Shown: positions 9,722-19,889 of the stretch, in pieces
Layout of the letters: every line of letters begins with the position of its first letter
How positions within the stretch are numbered: the first letter of the stretch is position 1
Origin: Candidatus Thiothrix putei
GTDB lineage: Bacteria; Pseudomonadota; Gammaproteobacteria; Thiotrichales; Thiotrichaceae
NCBI GenBank assembly: GCA_029972225.1
Contig: CP124756.1
Span: 3,330,001-3,394,000, forward strand
Reading direction: 5' to 3'
Length of the DNA stretch: 64,000 nucleotides
Position numbers and translations under genes: made by a program
The notes under the pieces: generated by a model
The model's database searches: none
What the model was told of the DNA's origin: nothing
Seen by the model: the letters and a program-made list of their open reading frames with translations, nothing else

Positions 9722-11227
9722 TTACTTCACGGTTGCAGTGATTTTCAGCACTTTATCCGCGCCATTTGCCAAATCACCCACTGTCCACAGACCAGTTGCT
9801 GACACGTAGTTGCCAGCGCTGTCATCACTGACATAAATCAACGTGGCAGGTAACTGGTCAGTAACAGTTACACCGGTTGCCTTGTCAGGGCCTTTGTTGG
9901 TCGCTGTCAGTACATAGACAACCTTATCGCCACGGCGTACTGTCGTTACTGCTGTACCCGTTTGATCAGTCACTGTTTTCACCAACTCAATATCGACCTT
10001 CGGATCAACCGTAATGGTAAGATCAGCAATGTCGTGGTCATCCTCGTCACCATCGGTATTGTCAATCACATCATCCTTAATACCGGCTTCATTGCCAGGG
10101 TTATTATCCGGCGTAGAATCCACATCCACACCCGGTTTTCCATCGGCATCTTTGAATGCCATAATTTCAGCCGCGTTGGTCACTTTACCTGCTGTGGCAT
10201 CTGCTTTAACCGTAAAGCTAATGTTAACGGTGGTGCTTTCACCTGCTGCTAATGCTGCAATCGGTGCTTTCAGCGTTGCCGTGCCATCACCATTGTCTTG
10301 CCAAGCCGCATCATTCAGCGTCAAACCGCTTGGAATGTAATCGACAACTTCAATGTCTTTCGCTTCGAGCGTGCCTTGGTTGTAAACCTCAATGGTAAAT
10401 TGGACACCATCCTCTGGTTTTGCCGTAGCAGCTTGTGCGTCCGCCAAACGTTTACGTAATGCCAAATCCATTACCGGCTGGGCAGTAAAGGTAACTTTGT
10501 AATCTTCCACTTCACCATCAGCCAATGCGCCAGTGGCTTTACTGCCATCAATGGTATCCGTACTCAAACGGCAACGGGCATACGTGCCATTGGGCATGGT
10601 GGTGCTGGCATCCGCCGGTACATTTGGCATCGTAATCATCACCGTTTCACCGACTTTGCCTGCCTCGATAGGAGCACCACCGTATTCATCAGTCGCATCA
10701 AACGTGCCATTGCCATCGAAGTCAATCCAGCAACCAATCGTTGCGTTGCTGCTGGTTTGATTGGTAGCGGTCACACTCAAGGTCAGCGTTTGACCATCAG
10801 TCAAGACAGGAATGCTAACCCCATCATCGTCCACGCCATCACCGTCCGCACTCGCACCAGGCTGACCATCAGCTTCTTCATCAACCGATGCACCGAGCAT
10901 TAAACCCGGAATAATTTCGTGCTGTGCCCCATTATTTGCCAGCAATGTGCCATAAGAATCCGGTGCGTCGCCAAAATCGAAAATGGATTGCACGGTTAAG
11001 GGAGCACAGGCTTCATCATCTTCTAATGCCCCTTTGCTAAAAGCATCCAACAAATCCGCTTGGCTGGCTTTATTACCGGGGGTGGAGTCGGTATCCGTTT
11101 CCACTGTCGCGGACACTTGTGCACAGTTAGTGATAGTCGAATCAGCCCAAGACTGGTTCGCTGCCATCAACACCCCAATAGCACAGAAAGACACCAGCAA
11201 AGCTTTAGTATTAGTAAGTTTTCTCAT
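9722..11227 (-). CDS. Secreted GEVED plus two DUF11 domain protein
   Basis: 501 aa. A signal peptide (MRKLTNTK...SWA, cleaved near residue 28) is followed by an N-terminal segment resembling that of the 2,459-aa neighbour (TNCAQV). A DFGDAPD...GEVEDY (GEVED) domain spans about residues 80-250. Two DUF11-type beta-sandwich repeats follow (about 255-400 and 410-501). The second ends the protein with no anchor or membrane helix. DUF11 domains occur in bacterial surface proteins and resemble Ig-like folds. The start ATG has GAGAG about 9 nt upstream. The gene lies 43 nt downstream of the 1,473-aa gene, so the two are probably co-transcribed. The acidic composition and DxDGDG motifs suggest Ca binding. 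Confidence 0.85.
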   Translation of the reverse strand: MRKLTNTKALLVSFCAIGVLMAANQSWADSTITNCAQVSATVETDTDSTPGNKASQADLLDAFSKGALEDDEACAPLTVQSIFDFGDAPDSYGTLLANNGAQHEIIPGLMLGASVDEEADGQPGASADGDGVDDDGVSIPVLTDGQTLTLSVTATNQTSSNATIGCWIDFDGNGTFDATDEYGGAPIEAGKVGETVMITMPNVPADASTTMPNGTYARCRLSTDTIDGSKATGALADGEVEDYKVTFTAQPVMDLALRKRLADAQAATAKPEDGVQFTIEVYNQGTLEAKDIEVVDYIPSGLTLNDAAWQDNGDGTATLKAPIAALAAGESTTVNISFTVKADATAGKVTNAAEIMAFKDADGKPGVDVDSTPDNNPGNEAGIKDDVIDNTDGDEDDHDIADLTITVDPKVDIELVKTVTDQTGTAVTTVRRGDKVVYVLTATNKGPDKATGVTVTDQLPATLIYVSDDSAGNYVSATGLWTVGDLANGADKVLKITATVK

Positions 11228-11270
11228 TGTTATCGCTCTCTTTATTTAACTTGTTGTTTATTGTTGGTTG

Positions 11271-14200
11271 TTACTGAACCGTTACCGTAATTTTTAGGAT
11301 TTTCGATTCATCTTTAGCTAAATCGCCAACTATCCATTCACCAGTTGCTGCGTTATAAGCACCAGCCGCACCATCATCACTGACATAAGCTACTCCATTA
11401 GGCAATTTATCTGCCACGACGACACCTGTTGCCGCATCTACACCGGTATTTTTGGCAGTCAGGGTATACACCACCGTTTCCCCACGCTTAGCGGTGCTTG
11501 GCTCAACGATTTTGCTCAATTCCACATCGACTGCTGGCACTGATTTTTCATAGCTGTACGTCACGCAAGCACTTGCACCGGCAAAAGTACGTTGGAACAC
11601 CTGCGTATTGCCACCGCCACCGACCGTTGAAAGACCTGACATGGTTTCATAAGGCAAAATCACCATCACACCATCAGCCGCCGCAGTGAAATCTGCCAAC
11701 GTCGAGTAGACTTTGGTTTGGCTGTTCGTGGCGTAATCCCAATCACTCAGGGCAAAAGCTGATGTCCCCCGATAATCCAAAATACCATCTGCTGCACTCA
11801 GTGCTTTGGAACCAGAATCGTAGCTTGTTAACGTGTCTACCGATGTAGCATCCGGCAAGGTCAAGAATCCCTCAACAGAACTCTTCAGTTTGACCGTCTG
11901 TGCTTGTTCCGCATAGACTTCCGCCGCTATCAACTGACGAGTTGCCCCGTAAGCGCTGAGGCTAACCCCCGTCAGAGTACCCAAAGTACTGTTAAATTTG
12001 GGCAAAGATAAGGTTTCATTCAACTCGGTTGGCTGGAAAGGTACCGCATCACAATACACCAGAGTATTGTCTGTCAGGACTAACCCCGCATCCCACTGAC
12101 GTTGATTGTCACCCAGTGCAACACTGATATTGGGTGTGCGTCCAGTCGTGCTATCCGCATCACTGTCTTTATCAGGATCACCACCTTGTGTTGCAGCCGT
12201 CAAGCTATAGCCAGTTGGTGCAACAAATTCCACCTGATAAGTATCCGGCATTATCCCAGTGAACAAATACGCGCCGTTATCATCGCTAAAGGTAGATTTA
12301 ACGATCTTGCCATCGCTAACACGAATCAAATTGACCAAAACACCGGCTACGGCTGGTTCACCACTGTCTTGAATGCCGTTTTTATTAGTGTCTTGCCAAA
12401 TGTAATCACCCAGGGTTGCCCCTTGTGCAAGCGTAATCGCGTAATCTTCCACCTCACCATCAGCAGCCTCACCACTTGGGCTTAAACCACCGGCAGTGCT
12501 TAAACGAAACCGCGCGTAAGTTTGCCCGACCTTGGCATCAGCAGGCACATTCACATCCAACACCCATGAACTTTGATCGCGTAAAGCTGATGCCTTGATA
12601 TTTTGGCTACTGGCGATCTGTTCACCCGGATCATCGAAATCACCATCCCCATTGAAGTCGATCCATGCATCCAGTTTAGCGTCACTGCCGCGTGGCTGTG
12701 TTGTCCCCACTGCAATCACCGCAAACTCGCCGGGAATGAGCGGGGTCATAAAGTTCACACCGTCTTCATCATTGCCATCACCGTCAGCCGCTGCATTGGG
12801 TTGACCATCAGCTTCTGCATCCACCACTGCACCCAAATGCAAGCCGGATACAATGGTATGGCGTGCACCATCCGTTGCTAACAGAGTCTTGTAGGTATCC
12901 GGCGCATCACCAAAATCTAATGTCGCCACAGATGGTGTTTCACCAGCATACAAACACATGGCATCAATCTTGATAAAATCCACACTGCCGCCGTATACCG
13001 AAACACGCACCGCATTTGCACCGGCGGGTTTCGCCCCCAGAATCAATTCCTGTTGTGCCAACTGCGCATCGCTATCAACATCATGTGTTACTGCCAGCGC
13101 TTGTGCCGTACCGATAACGGTTCCGCCCGGAGCAGTTAAATATTGGATAGAAACCGCTTGGTCACTCGGCTCATGTGAACCGGAATAGTATGACAGCTTG
13201 AGTGCCTGACCTTCCGGTACACTGCTGATGTCTGCATCCTGATAAAAGGTTTCAGGTGTCCATGTAAAGGCGAACTGCGAACCATGAGGCTTAAGGTTGA
13301 CAGAAGAACTTGTTGAAATATTGTTTTCACCTGTCCAATTAGGTGCATTGTCACCTGCTGCACCTTGTTCAAAGCTACCATTGAGCAAAAAGTTCTCAAC
13401 TGCCCCGACCGGACACCATGCATCGACTACCGGTGCAGCTTTGTAACCAATATCCAAGGTATGGTTGTTTTCACCGACATTGCCTACCGTAAACGCAATC
13501 TCGCCCGCGCTAGTCGCATCAGAGTCACGTAAATCGGTGGTTGCTTGGTTATCAGTAACATTGTCAGCGTTTTGTTTAGTGATAATTAAACCATCAAGTG
13601 ACGTTTGCCCAGCACTGTTAACCGTTACTTTGCAACTCTCTCCTGCACTCATAAAGGTGGCATTGCTCGCACTAGAGAACAGGAATTGCCCGCCATTAGC
13701 CGTCGTTACCGTAGCCGTATCAGCACCACAAGTTAGAACAACCTCAACACCATCAATACCTGCTTCATCTGCATCCTGAATACCGTCACCATCAGTGTCG
13801 TTCCACACACGGTTACCTACCTCGATAGGCGCGGGATCACACAATACCTCCAAATCACCAAGACCTACACCCTTGCTGGCTGTTGTAGGATCAGCATCCG
13901 TAGTGCGATACAGCTCAAAACCGTTGCGCGTGCGTTTACCGCTCTGGTTATTCAAGGTAATGACACCGCCCGTACCGTAGTTAGCCGCACCTGTTACCGG
14001 GTCATACGTCACTGACATGACTTCACCCGTGTTGGGCACAACGCTCAAACCACCCACAATAATTTCAGGGTGTCCGGGGAAGTACGACAAACCCGTACCA
14101 TCCGTATTACCGTCACCGTGGAAGAAGTCCCCCTCATAAAACTCACCCGCCTTGTCGAGTATGTCACCCCAACTCATCGGATAACCATCCGGGTCAGCCT

Positions 14201-15692
14201 GATTGATTGCAAGCCCACCGGCACTGCTACAACCCGCAACCGTACCTTCAATGCCCCATCCTGATGCCGTTTTACACGCTTTCAGAATATCGCCCGCAAC
14301 ATACAAGGAATACAGCGTCGTTCCGGTTGGTCCGTAGTTTTTATGCCCGACTTGAAAGCCCATGCGATCCGTAAAACCCAAGATCATATTGCCATTGTCT
14401 TCAAACTCAATGTCACTCAAGAGCGGTGATGGGTAACTGATATTACCATCGGAACAAGTATCCGGCAGGGCATCTGTCCACGGCTTCCATTTCGTCATGA
14501 CTTTGCATTTATCGTCATACTGGAACGGTGGCTCTTTAAGATAATCCAATGGGAACGTTAAAACTTGGGTAAACGCTGCGCCATCCAGCCGATAAACACT
14601 AGCTTTAAGGTTTGCAGCACCCGAATCATCCGCAAGATTGGCAGGATTCCCCGAAGCACTACCATCACACGTGACACCCGCGTAAATTTTTCCTTGATGT
14701 TCACCTAATGCCCAAGGGCGGCTCTGACCGTTGCTGCAACTTGCATCCGGCAGGGCATACGAACCTTTTAGCGTTTTGCTGGCGACATCAATCGCGTAGA
14801 CTTTTTTGTCATACACGTTCATCGCATACAGGGTTTTTTCATCGGCACTTAATTCGATGTCACCAATACCCACTTTCATGACATCCGTAAACGCCGATGC
14901 ATCATTTTGTGGCGGTGCATCCACACCCCGCTCAGAATTGTCCTGATATTGTGGATTGGCAGAAACCGTACTCACGGCAATACCCAAATCATCCGTCAAC
15001 TGCAACCAAGGCGTGGCATTGGGTACGCCGGTGCTAGGGTCAATCGTGTAAATAGCATCAAGACCGCCGCTACCCAGCGGTATATGCCGCTTTAGCACGG
15101 CAGCGGCATACAATTGTTTCTGAGAGCGGCTGTAAGCGACGCCCCATAAGCTACCAATCACCGCAGATGTCGCAATATTGGTTTTATCCAGCTCACTTAA
15201 CCCTTCATTATTGTAAGAAAAGCGTAAAACCTGATTATTGTCTGCGCCGCTGCGATAGAGCGGTGTCACCATTTGTGGGTTTGCTTGGCAAAAATTATCC
15301 GCATACGTCACCGCAAAATTCACATCGGCGGCATTTGCTGTCACAAACTGGGTTGTCGTACCTGTCGCTGAACTACCACTATTGGAGAATTCCGGCAGAT
15401 TGCTAAATTCAATCCTAACTTTATTGCCAGTTGCAGTCGCGCCACTGTTAGGAAAAGTGTACGTTCCGTCAGCAGCAGTGGTAGCACTAACTGTACTGCC
15501 TGTCGCATCCGTTGCCGTGACAATAACACCCGCAACACCGGTTTCCACCTGAGGTGAAGCCGTATCAAACGTGCCATTACCATTGAAATCGTGGAAAACT
15601 TTGCCGGAAATATCGGCCTGTACAACAGCAGCAGATAGCAGCAGCCCAACACCTGCATATCTCGCATAATAGGGGATTTTTTTACTTTTCAT
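11271..15692 (-). CDS. Large secreted protein: SdrD_B-like, beta-propeller, GEVED and DUF11 modules
   Basis: 1,473 aa. A signal peptide ends near VQA (about residue 26). Visible modules: an SdrD_B-like domain (27-115); a long region with repeated strand patterns such as LWGVAYS and LYAMNVYDKKVYAID, read as a beta-propeller (about 130-620); a second SdrD_B-like domain (EVGNRVWNDTDGDGIQDADE, about 628-755); a carbohydrate-binding-like segment (LLNGSFEQG, about 766-915); a GEVED domain (about 925-1,080); a third SdrD_B-like domain (about 1,090-1,190); an anchor-type beta domain (about 1,210-1,370); and a C-terminal DUF11 domain. No C-terminal sorting signal is present. It is a full-length paralogue of the broken gene at 15809-18372. 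The role is unknown; surface attachment or sugar binding is a guess from the architecture. Confidence 0.83.
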   Translation of the reverse strand: MKSKKIPYYARYAGVGLLLSAAVVQADISGKVFHDFNGNGTFDTASPQVETGVAGVIVTATDATGSTVSATTAADGTYTFPNSGATATGNKVRIEFSNLPEFSNSGSSATGTTTQFVTANAADVNFAVTYADNFCQANPQMVTPLYRSGADNNQVLRFSYNNEGLSELDKTNIATSAVIGSLWGVAYSRSQKQLYAAAVLKRHIPLGSGGLDAIYTIDPSTGVPNATPWLQLTDDLGIAVSTVSANPQYQDNSERGVDAPPQNDASAFTDVMKVGIGDIELSADEKTLYAMNVYDKKVYAIDVASKTLKGSYALPDASCSNGQSRPWALGEHQGKIYAGVTCDGSASGNPANLADDSGAANLKASVYRLDGAAFTQVLTFPLDYLKEPPFQYDDKCKVMTKWKPWTDALPDTCSDGNISYPSPLLSDIEFEDNGNMILGFTDRMGFQVGHKNYGPTGTTLYSLYVAGDILKACKTASGWGIEGTVAGCSSAGGLAINQADPDGYPMSWGDILDKAGEFYEGDFFHGDGNTDGTGLSYFPGHPEIIVGGLSVVPNTGEVMSVTYDPVTGAANYGTGGVITLNNQSGKRTRNGFELYRTTDADPTTASKGVGLGDLEVLCDPAPIEVGNRVWNDTDGDGIQDADEAGIDGVEVVLTCGADTATVTTANGGQFLFSSASNATFMSAGESCKVTVNSAGQTSLDGLIITKQNADNVTDNQATTDLRDSDATSAGEIAFTVGNVGENNHTLDIGYKAAPVVDAWCPVGAVENFLLNGSFEQGAAGDNAPNWTGENNISTSSSVNLKPHGSQFAFTWTPETFYQDADISSVPEGQALKLSYYSGSHEPSDQAVSIQYLTAPGGTVIGTAQALAVTHDVDSDAQLAQQELILGAKPAGANAVRVSVYGGSVDFIKIDAMCLYAGETPSVATLDFGDAPDTYKTLLATDGARHTIVSGLHLGAVVDAEADGQPNAAADGDGNDEDGVNFMTPLIPGEFAVIAVGTTQPRGSDAKLDAWIDFNGDGDFDDPGEQIASSQNIKASALRDQSSWVLDVNVPADAKVGQTYARFRLSTAGGLSPSGEAADGEVEDYAITLAQGATLGDYIWQDTNKNGIQDSGEPAVAGVLVNLIRVSDGKIVKSTFSDDNGAYLFTGIMPDTYQVEFVAPTGYSLTAATQGGDPDKDSDADSTTGRTPNISVALGDNQRQWDAGLVLTDNTLVYCDAVPFQPTELNETLSLPKFNSTLGTLTGVSLSAYGATRQLIAAEVYAEQAQTVKLKSSVEGFLTLPDATSVDTLTSYDSGSKALSAADGILDYRGTSAFALSDWDYATNSQTKVYSTLADFTAAADGVMVILPYETMSGLSTVGGGGNTQVFQRTFAGASACVTYSYEKSVPAVDVELSKIVEPSTAKRGETVVYTLTAKNTGVDAATGVVVADKLPNGVAYVSDDGAAGAYNAATGEWIVGDLAKDESKILKITVTVQ

Positions 15693-15742
15693 TATTCAGC
15701 TCATTGTTATTGTTAACTGGCTTAATTTTATCTGGGAAAGAA

Positions 15743-15787
15743 TACCGTTCATCGAGGCTGTGCGCCATTAATCCCCGAAGAACGGTA
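15743..15787. promoter_or_regulatory. Inverted repeat upstream of the 1,473-aa gene
   Basis: TACCGTTC (15743-15750) and GAACGGTA (15780-15787) are perfect 8-nt arms, 29 nt apart, in the 116-bp gap before the gene. A CCCGAAGAACGGTA string here recurs upstream of the paralogous gene (about 18457-18470), so it may be a shared operator or a retained paralogous leader. Confidence 0.35.
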
Positions 15788-15808
15788 CATCACGCCGTTA
15801 AGATCACA

Positions 15809-18372
15809 CTATTTAACCAATACGGAAATAGTAATGGTTTTGCTTGCCTTTGCTGCCAATTCGCCGACAGTCCAAGTTCCGGTAGCAGTGACATAAGCAC
15901 CAGGGCTGTCATCACTGACGTACTGGACACCTACTGGCAATTGCTCCGTAACTTCTACCCCCGTTGCCGCACTATTACTTTCGTTGGTGACAGTCAGGGT
16001 GTAAACCACGGCATCACCATGCTTAGCGGTGGCAGGCATGACTTCTTTAGTCAGCTTCACATCTGTTTGCGCAGGTGCTGATTTATAGCCAATATCCAGC
16101 GCGTGGTTGTTTTCACCTGCACCACCAACCGTAAACGCAATCTCGCCTGTGGTGGTCGCATCGGAGTCGCGCACGTCAGTCAGCGGATTATTATCGGTGG
16201 CGGTATCCGCATTCTGAGTGGTCACGCTCAAGCCATCCAGCGGCGTTTGTCCACTGGCAACAGTGATTTTGCAGCTTTCGCCCGCCCCCATGAAGATGGC
16301 GTTGGTTTTATTAGAGAACAGGAACTGCCCGCCGTTCGCGGTCTTGACCGTTGCCGTATCCGTGCCGCAGGTCAGCACCACGTCTACGCCGTCAATGCCC
16401 GGTTCGTCTGCATCCTGAATACCGTCGTTGTCGGTATCTTTCCTACGCGGTTGCCCACTTCGATCGGGGCAGCAGCGGTTAACAGCTCAATATCACCCAT
16501 ACTGTGGGATTTACCGTTATAGCCAATCTCCTTATTCCCGGAATACATATTGCTATACCAGTTGTTGATTGCCCCGTTTGCGGTACTCAGGGTGTTCGTG
16601 CCTTGTGTAGACCAGTAAGGCTCTCCTGTTGCGCCTTCAGGATGCGGATCTACCAGACTCAACAACAACTGCTGGCTACCCTTGAGCAAAGCCATCGCAC
16701 CACTTGAACCATCAGCAGCACTATCACCGGCCTGATCGTTGAAAAACTCCGTGCCATAATTACCCGCTGGACAATCAGCCGTGCCTTCCAGCTTAAAACC
16801 ACCGGCGCTATTGCACACTTTCAGGATTTCACCCAATGACTGGGTTTTTTCTCGGTCGTTAGCGTCGCCCCATAAATCGGTAAGCCCCGATTTAGGCGCA
16901 AAGTTATAAAAACCGCCCTGTAAACCGTAACGGTCAAGGAATGCCACGTACATATTGTTGCCTTCATCAAACTCAATATCCGACAAAATAGGCTGAATAT
17001 ATTTTTTCCAGTTAGTCCCAACTTTTTTATCGGTATCTGACCACGGGTTCCAGTTACCCCCATCCTTGGCGTAGTTCAAGGGGAAACTGATCTCACTGGT
17101 AAAGCCATCCGCTGGTGTTTTAAGATCAAATGACAACACATGCGCCGTCATATCCGCCGTATTTTGCGAGGTTAAGGCATCACACACCGCCCCCAGATAG
17201 CCACGCCCCTGATGAATGCTCAATGCCCACGGTCTCAACTCCCCGCCCGTACAAGCAGGCACACCCGGCAAACTGCCAATCAGGTACTGGTTCACCGTTC
17301 CCGGCAAAGCCGCAAAACCATCCTTCACATCCACGGAAACCAGGCTTTTTTGATGCAGGTTGGTGAGCCACAAGGTATTGGCTGACTGATCAATATCCAG
17401 ATCGCCCACACTCATTTTGCCCACTTTGGCGAAGGCATCTAGGTCAATATTCGGGTTAGCCGGGCTGGCATCCAGCGTATAGTCGAGTTCACGTCCGGTA
17501 TTGCCCGCATCGGCAGCACACGCAGCACTACGGCAAACCGTACCAAAATCAAGCGCAGCCCCGCCATTAGCGGGTGTTTTGCCTTGCAAGCTAAATGAAC
17601 CAAGGAAGGTTCCCGGCGTTCCACTGGCATAATCCATCACATAAATGGAGCCTGCGTCCCCGGTCGGTGCAAACCCGATATGGCGCTGAAGTACCGTCGA
17701 AGCGAACAAGCGTTGGGTATTTTTCTGGAATGCCTTACCCCAGATAGAGCCAACCTGCTGAACCGCCGCACTACTGGAAGGAATAGGCCCCGTTCCCTGC
17801 GTACCCTTATTATCCTTAAAAGCCGCATTCAAACCTGTATCAGCATAGCGGACATTCTGGATACTAGGCGCAGTATTACCCACCCCAGAGCCATTTTGTT
17901 GCAGGTTGGTAATGTAAAACGGGGTGGCAGTGTCGGAATAATCATCCGGGTTATGCGCCCCAAAGGTAACATTGCAATTGCTGGCGTCAATAAACTGCAC
18001 AGAGGTATTACTGCCCGCACCACTTACCGTGCTTTTTAGCCATGCCTGATCCCACAAGAATTCAACCCGCACCGGGAAGGCAGGCGCGGTAGCCGACCAT
18101 GCCCCAGTTGCATCAGTTGTCACAGCCTGTTCTGCCCCCGCTGCATCAACCACTTTGACCTTGATACCAGCCAGCCCCGGCTCGTTGGCTTCGCGTTGAC
18201 CGTAAACGTTGGCAGCAGTACTGCCCGGCGCAACCGGCAATTCAAGATAAGCAACCCCACCCACATCCCCCGTATTACAGGCCGCGTGAACAGCCGTCGG
18301 AAGCAAAGCGAGTGCAAACGGCAAACCCAGCCCTAGGCGATACCATGACGGTGAAGGTGATTTTTTTTTCAT
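15809..18372 (-). pseudogene. Frameshifted paralogue of the 1,473-aa SdrD/propeller/DUF11 protein
   Basis: Start chosen at the ATG at 18372 (MKKKSPSP, signal peptide ending VHA). An in-frame ATG lies 12 nt upstream, but the 18372 start aligns with the paralogue's leader. The protein has an N-terminal SdrD-like region, a propeller region (about residues 150-635), an SdrD_B-like domain and a C-terminal DUF11 domain. The frame breaks inside that SdrD_B domain. After EVGNRV the paralogue has WNDTDGDG, while here GTA is followed by GGAAAGAT. Adding one T (giving TGG) between 16443 and 16444 restores WKDTDNDGIQDADE and an 854-aa protein. The first frame stops at 16384. It is a single-base deletion or a sequencing error; no slippery run is present. 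Confidence 0.8.
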
Positions 18373-18489
18373 AGCCCAACTCATTATAATTTTTAGAATG
18401 GATAATTTTAATTTCGAGAAGATACCACTTATCAGTATAACGGCTGAACCAAAACCCGAAGAACGGTAGTCATGCCAAGCAAATCCTCA

Positions 18490-18640
18490 AACCGTTATTT
18501 CAAACCTACCCAAATCTACCTATAGCTAACTAAAAGTAGTCATGGTGTTGAATTCCTGCTTCACGGGGGCTGGTTTCGTCTTCGGCTTGCGCCCAAGACC
18601 AGAGCCTTCCCCTCCACAGGCAGACACCGTGTAACTCACG
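18490..18640 (-). ncRNA. Possible omega RNA (reRNA) at the 3' end of tnpB
   Basis: Inferred only: TnpB nucleases use a guide RNA transcribed from the 3' end of tnpB and the element's right end, with the guide in the flanking DNA. The position follows from tnpB orientation. No structure was folded and no boundary is visible. Confidence 0.25.
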
Positions 18641-19734
18641 GCGTATTCTTCTAAATTCTTGGCGGCATTGATGTCACGGTCATGGACTGCACCGCAAACG
18701 GGGCAAGTCCATTCACGTACCGACAGTGGCAGCTTCTCCACTTTATGCTCACAGCCAGCAACAGAACAGGTTTTGCTGGAGGCAAAAAACCGATCAGCCA
18801 CCACGACCACCGCACCGCGCATTTCCGCCTTGTATTCCAGTTGCCGCCGGAACTCAAAGAATCCCATGTCACTGATGGCACGGGATAAATGACGGTTTTT
18901 CACCATACCCGACACGTTCAAATCTTCAATGCCGATGGTGTGAAAACGGCGGGTTAAATCCGTAGTGAGTTGGTGCAAACTGTCTTGGCGAATGTTGGCA
19001 ATACGTGCGTGAAGTGTTGCCAGCTTCTGCTTCGCCTTGTGACGGTTGGCACTGCCTTTGACCTTGCGGGACAGGCTGCGCGAGAGCCGTTTTAGGCGGG
19101 AAAGCAAGGCTTTATGCGGCTTTGCCCCAACCACTTTTTCCCCCGTTGATAGGGTTGCCAGTGCAGATACGCCCAAATCCACCCCTACCGTGCCTTGGTT
19201 TTTGGCAGGCGGGAGATGATGTTGGTCGGTATCCACGGTGATGCTGGCGAACCACTGGTCAGCGGTGCGAGAAACCGTGGCAGAGAGGATTTTGCCGGAA
19301 AAGCGTAACGTTTCCCGCATCCGTACTACCCCAAGGTTGGGAATGCGGATGCGGCAACCGTCAAGGCTGAACTGGTCGTTGGTGAGGGTGAAACTGTCGC
19401 GGCTTTTACCTTTCTTTTTGAATTGCGGGTACTTGGCTCGCCCCGCAAAGAAGTTCTTGAAAGCTGCGCCGAGTTGGATAATTGCCATTTGTGGGGCGTT
19501 TTTGGTGACTTCCAGCATCCAGGGGAATTGTGCGCGTTTGATGGCGTTCAATTGGCGGCGCAAGCGCATTTGGTTGGGTTTTGGCTGAGTGTTGTCTTCC
19601 TTCCATGCCGTGTATTGGGTTTGCCATTCTGCCAACGCCCAGTTGTAGGCGAACCGTGCTGTACCAGCGGCTTTCGCCAAGTACGTCGCTTGCTTATGGT
19701 TGGGGTCAAGGCGGATTTTGTGGCTGATGATCAT
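18526..19734 (-). CDS. tnpB: TnpB RNA-guided endonuclease / OrfB transposon protein
   Basis: 402 aa, a normal TnpB length. An N-terminal helix-turn-helix-like region (MIISHKIRLDPN...RFAYNWAL) precedes a RuvC-like core with the three acidic residues in place: D186 (GVDLGV), E270 (IEDLNV) and D354 (DRDINAAKN). A zinc-finger insert (C-x4-C ... C-x2-C) lies between the second and third. TnpB proteins cut DNA guided by an RNA from the transposon's own end and help keep the element in the genome. All key residues are present, so the enzyme may be active. The gene sits between the adhesin cluster and the lipoprotein pair and ends with TAG 154 nt upstream of the broken paralogue's start. Confidence 0.92.
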   Translation of the reverse strand: MIISHKIRLDPNHKQATYLAKAAGTARFAYNWALAEWQTQYTAWKEDNTQPKPNQMRLRRQLNAIKRAQFPWMLEVTKNAPQMAIIQLGAAFKNFFAGRAKYPQFKKKGKSRDSFTLTNDQFSLDGCRIRIPNLGVVRMRETLRFSGKILSATVSRTADQWFASITVDTDQHHLPPAKNQGTVGVDLGVSALATLSTGEKVVGAKPHKALLSRLKRLSRSLSRKVKGSANRHKAKQKLATLHARIANIRQDSLHQLTTDLTRRFHTIGIEDLNVSGMVKNRHLSRAISDMGFFEFRRQLEYKAEMRGAVVVVADRFFASSKTCSVAGCEHKVEKLPLSVREWTCPVCGAVHDRDINAAKNLEEYAVSYTVSACGGEGSGLGRKPKTKPAPVKQEFNTMTTFS

Positions 19735-19749
19735 GGCAAACAGAATGCA

Positions 19750-19781
19750 GCACGGTGTGATAGTTGTCTAGTCATCCGTGC
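19750..19781. promoter_or_regulatory. Hairpin upstream of tnpB
   Basis: GCACGG (19750-19755) and CCGTGC (19776-19781) form a stem with a 20-nt loop directly before the tnpB start; outer GCAG/CTGC segments could extend it. It may be the left-end structure of the element. Confidence 0.4.
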
Positions 19782-19889
19782 TTTTGCTGCTATCTTTTAC
19801 GGATAAACGGCACTACGCTTTTATAAACCTAACCAAAATGATAAAGCTTGAATAGATTTAGATAGATTTTATGGTAACTGTTTCAAACC

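Larger units (their letters stand above)
18490..19860 (-). mobile_element. IS200/IS605-type element carrying only tnpB (approximate limits)
   Basis: The element holds an intact tnpB and no tnpA. The limits are estimates. The two outer flanks show an imperfect inverted similarity: CTACCCAAATCTACCTATAG near 18503-18522 (plus strand) against CTATCTAAATCTATTCAAG near 19848-19866 (minus strand). A GTAGG(G)TTTGAAA string lies just outside on both sides. IS605-family ends normally carry subterminal hairpins rather than terminal inverted repeats, so the exact ends remain open. Confidence 0.5.

Noticed and set aside
18372-18384. Upstream ATG (18384) as the start of the broken surface-protein gene
   Set aside because: The second ATG gives the proper signal peptide and aligns with the paralogue's leader; a TATAAT sits on the first ATG.
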